From the NCBI GenBank assembly GCA_963665645.2, contig CAXXQN010000007.1, forward strand, positions 620,001 through 684,000: a stretch of DNA of 64,000 nt, in the 5' to 3' direction. A program made the position numbers and the translations under genes. Below, in pieces: positions 25,325-33,197 of the stretch. How positions within the stretch are numbered: position 1 is the first letter of the stretch; every line of letters begins with the position of its first letter. The notes beneath the pieces are model-generated. The model saw only the letters and a program-made list of their open reading frames with translations. It was not told the DNA's origin and ran no database searches. Origin of the DNA: Anoxybacterium sp963665645. GTDB taxonomy: Bacteria; Bacillota; Clostridia; Peptostreptococcales; Anaerovoracaceae.

Positions 25325-26473
25325 ATGAGTAGACGAGGTGAAAACATTTATAAACGAAAAGACGGGCGTTGGGAGGGTCGCATATTGAAACCGGATGGAA
25401 AGTACATCTATCTATATGGAAAAAGTTATCGTGAAGTGCGGGAAAAAAAGAAAAAAGCAATCAATCATGAAAATATTTCTAAGGATTTAATAACAGTAAA
25501 AATGAAAGCTACAACATTATTTCAAGGCTGGCTGGAAAAACAGTCTAATGGACAGATCCGAAGTTCTACGTATGATAGTTATTATTGCTGTATTTGGAAA
25601 TATGTAATTCCTTTTTTCCGGTCAGGTGAAGATAAGGTTTCAGAGAGCCGTGTGAAAGAATTTATTTTAACCATAGCATTCAACAAACAGCTTTCTCCTG
25701 CTTACCAAAGAAAGCTCATCAGCATATTTAAAACGGCGTTGACATCGATTACGAAGGAAGCCGGGATTTTAATGCCAATCATCAATAATTTACAGCTTCC
25801 AAAAAGAGTAAATGCTCTTACTGAAGTGTTTACTGCAAAAGAACAGATTCAAATTGAACAAGCGATATTGGTCTCGAATGATTTTCGCGCATATGGCATT
25901 CTCCTGTGTTTTTATACCGGTATAAGGCTTGGAGAACTTTGTGCGCTACGTTGGGAAAACATTGATTTAGATTCAGGGGTTATGACGATTACAGCTACAG
26001 TTGCACGTGTAAAGAATCATGGTTCACAAGATAAAAAAACAATGATGGTGATAGGTACACCAAAAAGCAGAAACTCTGGAAGGAAAATTCCTATACCAAC
26101 TTTTATGATTTCCTTGATTAAAAAGATCCCATCTGAAAATAGAATGAAATCAAATTATATTTTCTCTTCTTTAGACAAACCAATAGAGCCAAGGACGATG
26201 CAGCGGTTATATAAAAAAATATTAAAAAGGGCAAATGTAAATGAACAGAAGTTTCATATTATCAGGCATACTTTTGCAACACGTGCATTGGAGCTTGGAA
26301 TTGATATAAAGACTCTAAGTGAGATATTAGGCCATTCAAGCGTTGTTATTACATTAAATATTTATGCTCATTCCATGTTAGAACATAAAAAAATTGCGAT
26401 TGATAAAATGAATTCCATGTATTTGTCACATAAAACGGACACAGTATGCTCCGTCGAAAAAACCGTCGTTTAA
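25325..26473 (+). CDS. Tyrosine recombinase/integrase between inverted repeats
   Basis: 382 residues from ATG 25325 (AGAGG eight bases upstream; GTG 25316 is also in frame). An N-terminal arm-type DNA-binding region (RRGENIYKRKDGRWEGRI) is followed by a core-binding domain and a catalytic domain with the R of YTGIRLGELCALRW (about residue 200), HIIRHTF (H-x-x-R, about 311-314), LGHSS and the nucleophile Y of LNIYAHSM (about 346). All catalytic residues are present. No excisionase, replication or cargo genes accompany it, and it is enclosed by an exact 22-bp inverted repeat, so a stand-alone invertase that flips its own 1.4-kb segment is more likely than a prophage or ICE integrase. Codon use looks more AT-rich than the pilus genes that follow. 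Confidence 0.88.
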   Translation: MSRRGENIYKRKDGRWEGRILKPDGKYIYLYGKSYREVREKKKKAINHENISKDLITVKMKATTLFQGWLEKQSNGQIRSSTYDSYYCCIWKYVIPFFRSGEDKVSESRVKEFILTIAFNKQLSPAYQRKLISIFKTALTSITKEAGILMPIINNLQLPKRVNALTEVFTAKEQIQIEQAILVSNDFRAYGILLCFYTGIRLGELCALRWENIDLDSGVMTITATVARVKNHGSQDKKTMMVIGTPKSRNSGRKIPIPTFMISLIKKIPSENRMKSNYIFSSLDKPIEPRTMQRLYKKILKRANVNEQKFHIIRHTFATRALELGIDIKTLSEILGHSSVVITLNIYAHSMLEHKKIAIDKMNSMYLSHKTDTVCSVEKTVV

Positions 26474-26516
26474 TATGCACAGGGCTTGAAAATACAGCGT
26501 TCTTAAGTCATGTTTC

Positions 26517-26538
26517 ATGGTTTTAAGTAAACCACGAC
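26517..26538 (-). repeat. Right 22-bp inverted repeat flanking the recombinase
   Basis: Begins ATGGTTTTAAGT and ends AAACCACGAC; exact reverse complement of 25073-25094. It lies 43 bases after the recombinase stop and 144 bases before the Tad operon's first gene. Confidence 0.9.
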
Positions 26539-26682
26539 ATTATTGAATTATCTTATATTTATTATAGCTTAAAAAAAGTATTATTATGCAATTTCATATC
26601 CATTTTTATTTATAAAAGCTGGATGTTTAATATAGAAACTGCTACTGACAAGCAGAGACTTGGAAAGACGGGAGGATATAAT

Positions 26683-27363
26683 ATGGAACTAATAAAGATA
26701 GGCATCTTTTTATGTGCCGGCATTGCCATAGGTTTTATTATTCCAAACATTGTGCAGAAAATGATCCAATACAAATGTGCAAAACGGAATCAGAGCTTTC
26801 CGGTATTTTGTACGCGGAGGCAGTTTAAACCATTACAGATCTTTTTAAGCGCCAGCCTGTTTACACTGGCTGGCTGGAAAATGCCTTTCGCGGAAGCTTT
26901 TCTGGTATGTTGTTTTGTTGTGATTGCCATCACTGCTACGATGATTGATATCCGCATCAGGATCATAGCCAACGAAACGGTGCTGGCTCTTATGATCTTG
27001 GGTATTCTCTATCGCACTGTTGCTGGCGGTGTACATTCTTTACCGGGTTCGGTGGCTGCTTTAGCATTGATCTTTATAATTTTCGGAGGATCGGCTTTGA
27101 TTAACAAGGGCATTATGAAAAGCGTCGGAGTCGGTGCAGGAGATGTAAAACTTTCTATGGCTGTTGCAATTGCCGTCGGATATCCAGGAGTTTTCTTTTT
27201 CCTTGGTGGTATGGCTGTCGCCATAGCCGGATATTGTATTATTGGTCTTATGCTCTGTCTGCTGACTCCCAAAAGTACTTTTCCCATGTGCGGGCATATT
27301 ATGATTGGCTTTCTCGTTGCACTCTTTACGCCATATTTTCCACTGTGCGGTTTTTTAGCCTAA
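26683..27363 (+). CDS. Prepilin peptidase of the Tad pilus (TadV/CpaA, A24 family)
   Basis: About 226 residues; ATG 26683 is preceded by GGGAGG with a seven-base gap. Hydrophobic with six or so membrane segments. The two catalytic aspartates of A24 peptidases are visible in TMIDIRIRIIANE and in the GxGD-type motif VGAGDVKLSMA. It should cleave the leader of the Flp pilins and TadE/G pseudopilins encoded downstream. It lacks the large N-terminal methyltransferase domain, as usual for the TadV/CpaA subtype. Confidence 0.88.
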   Translation: MELIKIGIFLCAGIAIGFIIPNIVQKMIQYKCAKRNQSFPVFCTRRQFKPLQIFLSASLFTLAGWKMPFAEAFLVCCFVVIAITATMIDIRIRIIANETVLALMILGILYRTVAGGVHSLPGSVAALALIFIIFGGSALINKGIMKSVGVGAGDVKLSMAVAIAVGYPGVFFFLGGMAVAIAGYCIIGLMLCLLTPKSTFPMCGHIMIGFLVALFTPYFPLCGFLA

Positions 27364-27404
27364 ATTCTGTCAAGCGCTTCTAACAGAAGCGGACAGAATG
27401 TTAA
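27361..27404. repeat. Palindromic repeat, copy 1
   Basis: TAAATTCTGTC... and ...GGACAGAATGTTAAG enclose a hairpin (ATTCTGTC / GACAGAAT). The same element, with ATTCTGCC / GGGCAGAAT arms, recurs twice before tadC. This copy includes the stop codon of the prepilin peptidase gene. Confidence 0.7.
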
Positions 27405-27421
27405 GAAAGAAGGTGATGAAT

Positions 27422-27601
27422 GTGTTTTTTCAAACAAAAGGGGTATTGCTGTACTCTGAAAACGGACAGGCTATGGTGGAATATGCACTGATTACCGTCT
27501 TGGTTGCGGTAGCCCTCGTAACTGCCTCTTTTAGCGGGACAGCAAATGAAATTCTCAAATTATACCAGTTTATTCTGACAAAAGTCAGTGCTGTGTTGTA
27601 A
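27422..27601 (+). CDS. flp: Flp-type pilin 1
   Basis: A 59-residue class III pilin precursor if started at GTG 27422, which has AAGAAGGTGAT eight bases upstream; ATG 27416 and ATG 27398 are alternatives. The hallmark ENGQAMVEYALITVLVAVALVTA gives a prepilin-peptidase site and hydrophobic helix with the conserved E5 and Y (ME/VEY) pair. It would be cut before the hydrophobic helix and assembled into the Tad pilus fibre. It lies between the prepilin peptidase and a second pilin gene. Confidence 0.82.
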   Translation: MFFQTKGVLLYSENGQAMVEYALITVLVAVALVTASFSGTANEILKLYQFILTKVSAVL

Positions 27602-27694
27602 TGAGATTTAAATAAATCAACCATTTAAAAGGACCAACCAAAGGCCGGGCTTTTTGCTACGAAGTATGAAATGAAAAGAAGGAGGTGAAGAGGA

Positions 27695-27859
27695 ATGAGT
27701 AAAATGTGGAATCTGTTTGTTTCCGAAGAAAGCGGACAGGGTATGGTCGAATACGGCCTGATTATTGCACTGGTGGCTGTTCTCCTGATAGCTAGTCTGA
27801 CAAATGTAAAAGATGGTTTAGTGAGCACATTTACAAAAATCACCGATGAATTAAATTAA
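27695..27859 (+). CDS. flp: Flp-type pilin 2
   Basis: A 54-residue protein, ATG 27695, with AAGGAGGTGA six bases or so upstream, one of the strongest ribosome sites in the window. ESGQGMVEYGLIIALVAVLLIAS is the class III pilin signature; the rest is a short polar tail (KDGLVSTFTKITDELN). It is a near paralogue of pilin 1 and probably the major fibre subunit given its translation signals. A long untranslated gap follows before cpaB. Confidence 0.85.
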   Translation: MSKMWNLFVSEESGQGMVEYGLIIALVAVLLIASLTNVKDGLVSTFTKITDELN

Positions 27860-28020
27860 ATAATAATCACAATTAAAAAAACACAATTAAATAAATAGAC
27901 AAACACTTTCTAAAAAAACACATACCTTTTGAATAAGTAAGCACATACACTTATTTAAAGCATACACACTTATAAAATAAAAATACACATAAAAAAATAC
28001 ACACTTTAAAAGACAGTAAT
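27860..28020 (+). other. G-depleted A/C-rich tract after the pilin genes
   Basis: This stretch has almost no G on the plus strand and repeats ACACAT/ACACACTT-like words; it contains the inverted repeat AATAAGT-N10-ACTTATT (27932-27955). No open frame. It may be an unstructured 3' region of the abundant pilin mRNA. Confidence 0.5.
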
Positions 28021-28084
28021 TAAAGTAGCAATGTTATTGATTATATAACATCCCCCCCCGTTGGCCATGGTTGTTACTTATAAA

Positions 28085-28132
28085 ATCAAGGGTGGATATC
28101 ACAAAATCTACCTCACGATTTCTACCCTTGAT
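28085..28132 (+). repeat. Hairpin between pilin genes and cpaB
   Basis: ATCAAGGGT pairs with ACCCTTGAT over a 30-base loop, preceded by an eight-C run. No T-run follows. It may mark the 3' end of the pilin transcript or attenuate read-through into the assembly genes. Confidence 0.5.
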
Positions 28133-28233
28133 ATCATTTACTCAGGCCGCTTACAGCTTTGATCGTATAGAAAATTAGTTGAAAAACTTTATTATAAAGA
28201 ATTTAAATTACAATCCGACAGGAGGATATTGTT

Positions 28234-29043
28234 TTGAAAAAAATTCGAATCGCCGCGGTACTTTCCGCAATCATCATGTTTGTCTGCGGATTCCTTTTTA
28301 TTTCTTCGCAGGGAAACGGAAATACGAGTATTATAAGAGGCGGTCAAATTTCCGTTGTCGTAGCGACTGAGGATATTGCGCCATACACCATGCTGACAAG
28401 CAATATGCTTACTGTTAAACACATTGCAGCCAGCGAAGTTCTGAATAATTACTATACGGAAATCGATGATGTGGACGGAAGCGTCTGCGTCTCTGAAATT
28501 TACTCCGGTGAGGTGCTCACTGCAGATCGGGTCATGAAGAAGGAGGATGCCGTACTTGGTCTGGCGGCACGTTTAGAAGAGGGCAAACGTGCAGTATCCC
28601 TTGAAGTAGATACCGAACAAGGTGTTGCGAATAACCTGAAGGTGGGAAGTTATGTCGATGTGATCTTTACAGCGCAAATAGAGGGAGGGCAAATAAATGG
28701 TGCGGCCATCTCGGCAGGCCAGCTTCTATCTGGAGTATACGGTGAAAATGAACCTGCTAACGTACAGGTTGTCGGTGAAAACATAGGCTTGAATTTCTCG
28801 GTAATTGCCCTTCAAAATATCAAAATCGTAGCCTTGGATGACGCTTTATCTTCTTCCGGAAACGAGGGCGGTGAAACTCAAGAGTACGGCAGTGTCACAC
28901 TGGAGGTGACTCCGGATGAAGCAGCTAAAATTGCTCTATTAAAAGATAATGACGGGGAAATTCGGCTTGTTCTTCGTCCTCTGGGTGATGAAAGTACGGT
29001 CAATGAGCCGCGCAATTCTGTATTGCAGCGTTATGCTCAGTAA
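28234..29043 (+). CDS. cpaB: Tad pilus assembly protein CpaB/RcpC (SAF domain)
   Basis: 269 residues. An N-terminal signal anchor (MKKIRIAAVLSAIIMFVCGFLF) is followed by a SAF-like domain (VVVATEDIAPYTMLTSNML ... GEVLTADRV) and the RcpC-type region (GKRAVSLEVDTEQGVANNLKVGSYVDVIF, VTPDEAAKIALLKDNDGEIRLVLRPLGD). CpaB proteins are extracytoplasmic parts of the Tad machine and may contact peptidoglycan. GGAGG precedes the start. Its C-terminal 70 residues are copied in the chimeric gene that follows. Confidence 0.88.
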   Translation: MKKIRIAAVLSAIIMFVCGFLFISSQGNGNTSIIRGGQISVVVATEDIAPYTMLTSNMLTVKHIAASEVLNNYYTEIDDVDGSVCVSEIYSGEVLTADRVMKKEDAVLGLAARLEEGKRAVSLEVDTEQGVANNLKVGSYVDVIFTAQIEGGQINGAAISAGQLLSGVYGENEPANVQVVGENIGLNFSVIALQNIKIVALDDALSSSGNEGGETQEYGSVTLEVTPDEAAKIALLKDNDGEIRLVLRPLGDESTVNEPRNSVLQRYAQ

Positions 29044-29082
29044 TCCAATCGTCAGTAAATCCTGAGTAAGAGGAGGATATCA

Positions 29083-29412
29083 ATGGAAATTAAAGTTTTG
29101 TTTTTGGGAACACAACAAAAATGCGAACAATTATCAATGAGCTTACTGTACGAGGATCTGGTTGTTATCGGAACCGTTGTAGAGGAAAACAGTGTGCTGA
29201 TTGTGGCTTTGGATAATACTTTCTATTCTTCCGGAAAAGCGATTGGTGAAGCTCATGGCAGCTGCACACTGGAGGTAACAATGTCTGAAGCTGTTAAAAT
29301 TGCACTTTTAAAAGATGACAATGAGAAAATTAAGCTTGCCCTTCGTCCGCTGAAAGATGAGTGCATGATCAATGAGCCCCACGTTTCTGTGCTGCAGCGT
29401 TATGCCAGGTAA
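29083..29412 (+). CDS. Chimeric ORF: TadZ/CpaE N-terminus joined to CpaB C-terminus
   Basis: 109 residues. The first 39 (MEIKVLFLGTQQKCEQLSMS...) match the start of TadZ encoded next (MKIKILLLGIQQNCERLQRS...), and the last 70 (IVALDNTFYSSGKAIGE...LKDECMINEPHVSVLQRYAR) match the end of CpaB just upstream. This is exactly the join expected from tandem duplication of a segment running from the 3' part of cpaB to the 5' part of tadZ. Both copies have diverged but the frame is intact and a good AGAGGAGG site is kept, so the small protein may be made. Function unknown; it could be a relic. Confidence 0.8.
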   Translation: MEIKVLFLGTQQKCEQLSMSLLYEDLVVIGTVVEENSVLIVALDNTFYSSGKAIGEAHGSCTLEVTMSEAVKIALLKDDNEKIKLALRPLKDECMINEPHVSVLQRYAR

Positions 29413-29444
29413 TCGGTAGCACCGCAGTTAAGAGGAGGATATCG

Positions 29445-30632
29445 ATGAAAATTAAGATTTTACTTTTAGGAATACAACAAAACTGCGAAAGGCTGCAAAG
29501 GAGTTTACAGGACGACGATCTTGTTGTCGTCGGAACAGTAGTGGACGAAAACAATGTACTGGATGAAATCACCCGGACTTTACCGGATTTGATTCTTATT
29601 TCAGACGTTTCCCCTATGGCGTTACGTTCCTGCCAGCAGATTTATCTTCTCAGACCCCGGTCGACCCCTATTGTTATTGCAGAAATAGAAGATACCGATT
29701 TGATACATAAAATACTGCAGACAGGTGTACATTATATACTACCTTCTCAGATGGAGCCCCTTATACTGGTTTCCGAGTTGAAGGGAATCTTCAATAATGA
29801 ATCCAATCGCTTCCTTGCTTTGGAAAACGCCAGAACCCTCTCCAATAAATCAAAGGTCATACTTGTTTTCGGACCCAAGGATGGTGCAGGTAAATCGACT
29901 CTGGCCGTTAATTTGGCTGTAAAGCTGACACAAAGAAAGAACAAAGTCGTTGTCCTTGATTATGATTTTCAATTTGGGGACGTGGGGGCACTGTTTGGTG
30001 TGGAAGCAAAAAGCACCATTCTGGAACTGTTACAGGAGCAAAGCAATCCGAAGGTGGATATGATACGCCAGTTTTTGTCTCTGCATCTTTCAGGCGTTAA
30101 TTTTTTGTCATCCCCGAATGGCCCCGAATACGCAGATACTGTTTCCCCCATGCAGGCGGAGAAAATCATTAATGCGTTACGAGTCTACTATGATTATGTA
30201 ATCGTGGACATTTCCTCGGGGTTCAACGATATCACCGCAGTCTGTGCCGACTGTGCATCTGTGATTCTTTTTGTTACAAATAAGGATATACCGGCTCTTA
30301 GAAATGCAAAAAAAGGGCTTTCCGTAATACGGGCTTTGTCAGATCAGGAAAAGATCAAATTGATCATTAACCGGAGCGGGGACACGACGATTAGAGATGA
30401 TGTTGTTTCAAAGGCATTGTCATTTCCGGTCTGGTGTAGCATACCCAGTGAAGATAAGGTAGCTGTATCCGCTGCAAACCAGGGAACTCCTCTGGTTTTG
30501 GAATATCCGAAAAGTAAGATCAACAAAGCAATTGAAGAAATTGCGGATAAACTGGATGATTCACCGGTAATAAACCATGCGAACAAACTGAAGAAGCCCG
30601 TTTTCTGCCGGAAAAGGAGGAATAAAGCATGA
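29445..30632 (+). CDS. tadZ: Tad pilus polar localisation ATPase TadZ/CpaE
   Basis: 395 residues. An N-terminal receiver-like domain (about 1-125) is followed by a MinD/ParA-type ATPase with the deviant Walker A GPKDGAGKSTLAVNLA and the DYDFQFGDVGALFG segment. TadZ proteins place the pilus machine, often at a pole. ATG follows AGAGGAGG. The gene overlaps tadA by four bases (ATGA). Its first 39 residues are duplicated in the preceding chimera. Confidence 0.88.
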   Translation: MKIKILLLGIQQNCERLQRSLQDDDLVVVGTVVDENNVLDEITRTLPDLILISDVSPMALRSCQQIYLLRPRSTPIVIAEIEDTDLIHKILQTGVHYILPSQMEPLILVSELKGIFNNESNRFLALENARTLSNKSKVILVFGPKDGAGKSTLAVNLAVKLTQRKNKVVVLDYDFQFGDVGALFGVEAKSTILELLQEQSNPKVDMIRQFLSLHLSGVNFLSSPNGPEYADTVSPMQAEKIINALRVYYDYVIVDISSGFNDITAVCADCASVILFVTNKDIPALRNAKKGLSVIRALSDQEKIKLIINRSGDTTIRDDVVSKALSFPVWCSIPSEDKVAVSAANQGTPLVLEYPKSKINKAIEEIADKLDDSPVINHANKLKKPVFCRKRRNKA

Positions 30633-31990
30633 GTTGGGTTTCCCGACTGGGACAGGGAAAAGATGCAGTGAACCCGTCTATTGGGAAGAGCATCGAAGGT
30701 TTCGTTGACATAGGCAGCCGCACGGATAAGTATGAAGTGCTCAAGGAAGCAGTACATAAAGAAGTGGTCAACGAGTACAACACTTGGTTTGCAGAAAATG
30801 GATCAGATATTGATGCCTCCATAGATATGATGAGCATTATTCACCAATTGATCGGGCGTCAGGAACAAACACTAACAAGACTGGAAGAATCCAGAATCGC
30901 GCAGGAGATCTATGATGACGTCATGGGTTTGGGTCCGCTTGAGGTGTTTCTGAGAGACAACAGTATTTCGGAAATTATGGTGAATAGTCCAAATCAGATA
31001 TACATAGAGCGTTCTGGAAAATTGGAGCTGACGAATGCACGGTTCAGGGATAATAACCATGTGTTGAATGTGATCAACCGTATCGTGTCCTCGGTCGGAC
31101 GCCGCTGTGACGAGTCAAATCCCATGGTGGATGCGCGTTTGGTCGATGGTTCCCGTGTCAATGCTATCATTCCGCCGATTGCCTTAAAAGGGCCTTCGAT
31201 TACGATTCGAAAATTCTCTTCAACTCCGCTGAAGATCAGAGATTTGATCGGATATAATACCCTTTCGCCCCAAATGGCAAATTTTTTGGAGGCCTGTGTA
31301 AAAGGCCGCTGCAATACCGTGGTATCGGGAGGAACCGGCTCGGGCAAAACTACTCTTTTGAACGTTTTGTCCGGATATATATCGGATCAGGAACGGATTG
31401 TAACCATAGAAGATGCGGCTGAGCTTCAGCTGAGCCAAAATCATGTTGTAACGCTGGAAGGACGTCCAAGCAATATTGAAGGCAAAGGTGTCGTCTCTAT
31501 CCGTGACCTAGTGCGCAATGCACTCCGAATGAGGCCGGATCGGATCATTGTCGGAGAGGTTCGCTCCGGTGAAACCCTGGACATGCTCCAGGCAATGAAC
31601 ACCGGTCATGACGGCTCGCTGACGACGGTACATGCCAACACTCCGCGGGATGTGGTGTCCCGTATGGAGACGATGGTGATGATGGCTGGGATGGAACTGC
31701 CTGCCAAGGCAATACGGGAACAGATATCTTCTGCCGTTGATATTGTGGTACACCAGTCCCGATTAAGGGACGGAAGCAGAAAGATTGTCAATATCTCAGA
31801 AATCGTCGGGATGGAAGGAGACATGATAACCATGCAGGATATTTTTGTATTCCGGCCGAATGGAGTGGATGGTAACGGAAAAGTTGCAGGTCAGTTTGTA
31901 CCAACCGGCATTCATCCCAAAGTAGTTGAAAAAATACGGAATAATGGGATACTTTGCAAGGATGACTGGTTTTTTCAGAAAGGAATGTGA
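30629..31990 (+). CDS. tadA: Tad pilus secretion ATPase TadA/CpaF
   Basis: 453 residues of the type II/IV secretion ATPase family. Features: N-terminal helical region; IMVNSPNQIYIERSGKL (N-terminal domain start); Walker A GGTGSGKTTLLNVL (about 233-241); Asp box TIEDAAELQL; Walker B MRPDRIIVGEVRSGET; His box GHDGSLTTVHAN. It powers assembly of the Flp fibre at the inner face of the membrane with TadB and TadC. Confidence 0.93.
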   Translation: MSWVSRLGQGKDAVNPSIGKSIEGFVDIGSRTDKYEVLKEAVHKEVVNEYNTWFAENGSDIDASIDMMSIIHQLIGRQEQTLTRLEESRIAQEIYDDVMGLGPLEVFLRDNSISEIMVNSPNQIYIERSGKLELTNARFRDNNHVLNVINRIVSSVGRRCDESNPMVDARLVDGSRVNAIIPPIALKGPSITIRKFSSTPLKIRDLIGYNTLSPQMANFLEACVKGRCNTVVSGGTGSGKTTLLNVLSGYISDQERIVTIEDAAELQLSQNHVVTLEGRPSNIEGKGVVSIRDLVRNALRMRPDRIIVGEVRSGETLDMLQAMNTGHDGSLTTVHANTPRDVVSRMETMVMMAGMELPAKAIREQISSAVDIVVHQSRLRDGSRKIVNISEIVGMEGDMITMQDIFVFRPNGVDGNGKVAGQFVPTGIHPKVVEKIRNNGILCKDDWFFQKGM

Positions 31991-31995
31991 AAGTG

Positions 31996-32931
31996 ATGCA
32001 ATGGCTGTTTCTCATATCGTCTGTCATTTTTATCTATTGTCTTGTACAAATATTTTTGGCGGGTGTCATTAAAGAAAAGCTGCGGGTGGAAAAGCGTCTG
32101 TATGTGCTGAAACAGAATCAATCGGTAATGGAAAAACAGAGCCGGGAGTTAAAATTAAAGTGGCAGCAGCGGCTCAGATTTTTATATATTTCACAAAGCA
32201 TGAAGAAGGATATCCTGCTTTCTGGGATTAAAATGCGGCCGGAGGAATTTGTATTAGTCTGGATCCTGATCGTTTTCGGGCCTGCCGCTGTCAGTATAAC
32301 CGTTTCGCCAAGTCTGCTCCGGGTCATCGTTTTGACTTTGGCTGGAGCGTTCAGTATGCCTGTCTACCTGAAAATAGCGATCAATAAACGCAGGACACTG
32401 TTTGAGCGGCAGCTGGGGGATGCGCTGATGGTGATTTCGAACGGTCTCCGGGCCGGATTTTCCTTCCCTCAGGCTCTAGACAATGTCGCAAAGGATTTAG
32501 CGGATCCGATCGGTTCTGAATTGCAGTCCGTCAGCCGCGAACTCCAGCTTGGCGGGGATATCGAAACTGCACTTTCCAAAGTTGCGACACGAATGAGCAG
32601 CTACGACGTAAAGCTTCTGGCAACATCTGTTGCCGTCCAACAGCAGGTCGGCGGAAATCTTGCGGTGATTCTTGATACGATATCACAAACGATTCGGGAG
32701 CGGCTATCCATCAAACGATCGGTTAAGACGCTGACCGCACAGGGACGTATATCGGGTCTTATTATCGGGCTTCTGCCGATTGCACTGCTGGCAATCCTTT
32801 CCGTACTGAATCCTGCTTATGTTCAGCCTTTTTTCACTACAACATACGGACACATTATGCTGTTCATCAGCACAATCATGGAATGCATTGGTTTTCTGGT
32901 AATCCGTAAAATTGTCAATTTGAAATTTTAG
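31996..32931 (+). CDS. tadB: Tad pilus inner-membrane platform protein TadB
   Basis: About 311 residues from ATG 31996 (AAAGGA 11 bases upstream; GTG 31987 overlaps the tadA stop but is only two bases from that site). A type II secretion F-domain lies in the middle (ERQLGDALMVISNGLRAGFSFPQALDNVA ... SVAVQQQVGGNLAVILDTISQTIRER), flanked by N- and C-terminal membrane helices. TadB and TadC form the platform through which TadA works. The gene is followed by a 266-base gap filled with repeats. Confidence 0.85.
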   Translation: MQWLFLISSVIFIYCLVQIFLAGVIKEKLRVEKRLYVLKQNQSVMEKQSRELKLKWQQRLRFLYISQSMKKDILLSGIKMRPEEFVLVWILIVFGPAAVSITVSPSLLRVIVLTLAGAFSMPVYLKIAINKRRTLFERQLGDALMVISNGLRAGFSFPQALDNVAKDLADPIGSELQSVSRELQLGGDIETALSKVATRMSSYDVKLLATSVAVQQQVGGNLAVILDTISQTIRERLSIKRSVKTLTAQGRISGLIIGLLPIALLAILSVLNPAYVQPFFTTTYGHIMLFISTIMECIGFLVIRKIVNLKF

Positions 32932-33187
32932 ACGATGAAAATCAACGAACTTCGTAGCGCCTTTTTGCCCCAAGCTTTGCTTGGCGCGGCAAAACGGACA
33001 GCAGTACAGGCCTTAGCCTGTACAGGAGTTCCAAAGGAACGTTGTGATTTTCTAGCCTAAATTCTGCCAAGCGTCTCTGAAGAGCTGGGCAGAATGTTAA
33101 GACGATGAAAATCAACGAACTTTGTACTCGTGATTTTCTAGCCTAAATTCTGCCAAGCGTCTCTGAAGAGCCGGGCAGAATGTTAAG
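32931..33187. repeat. Tandem palindromic repeats between tadB and tadC (copies 2 and 3)
   Basis: GACGATGAAAATCAACGAAC begins at 32931 and again at 33101. Each unit ends in the palindrome seen at 27361: CTAAATTCTGCC...GGGCAGAATGTTAAG (33056-33101 and 33143-33187). The first unit carries an extra block (32953-33050) of stacked hairpins: CCAAGC-TTT-GCTTGG, GTACAGGC-CTTA-GCCTGTAC and GTTCC-AAA-GGAAC, enclosed by GAAAATCAAC / GTTGTGATTTTC. These are intergenic palindromic units, duplicated in tandem inside an operon. Confidence 0.75.
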
Positions 33188-33197
33188 AGGGGGTTTT

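Noticed and set aside
25073..26538. Prophage or integrative conjugative element
   Set aside because: Only a recombinase is present; no excisionase, replication, structural or conjugation genes, and the flanks are inverted rather than direct repeats.
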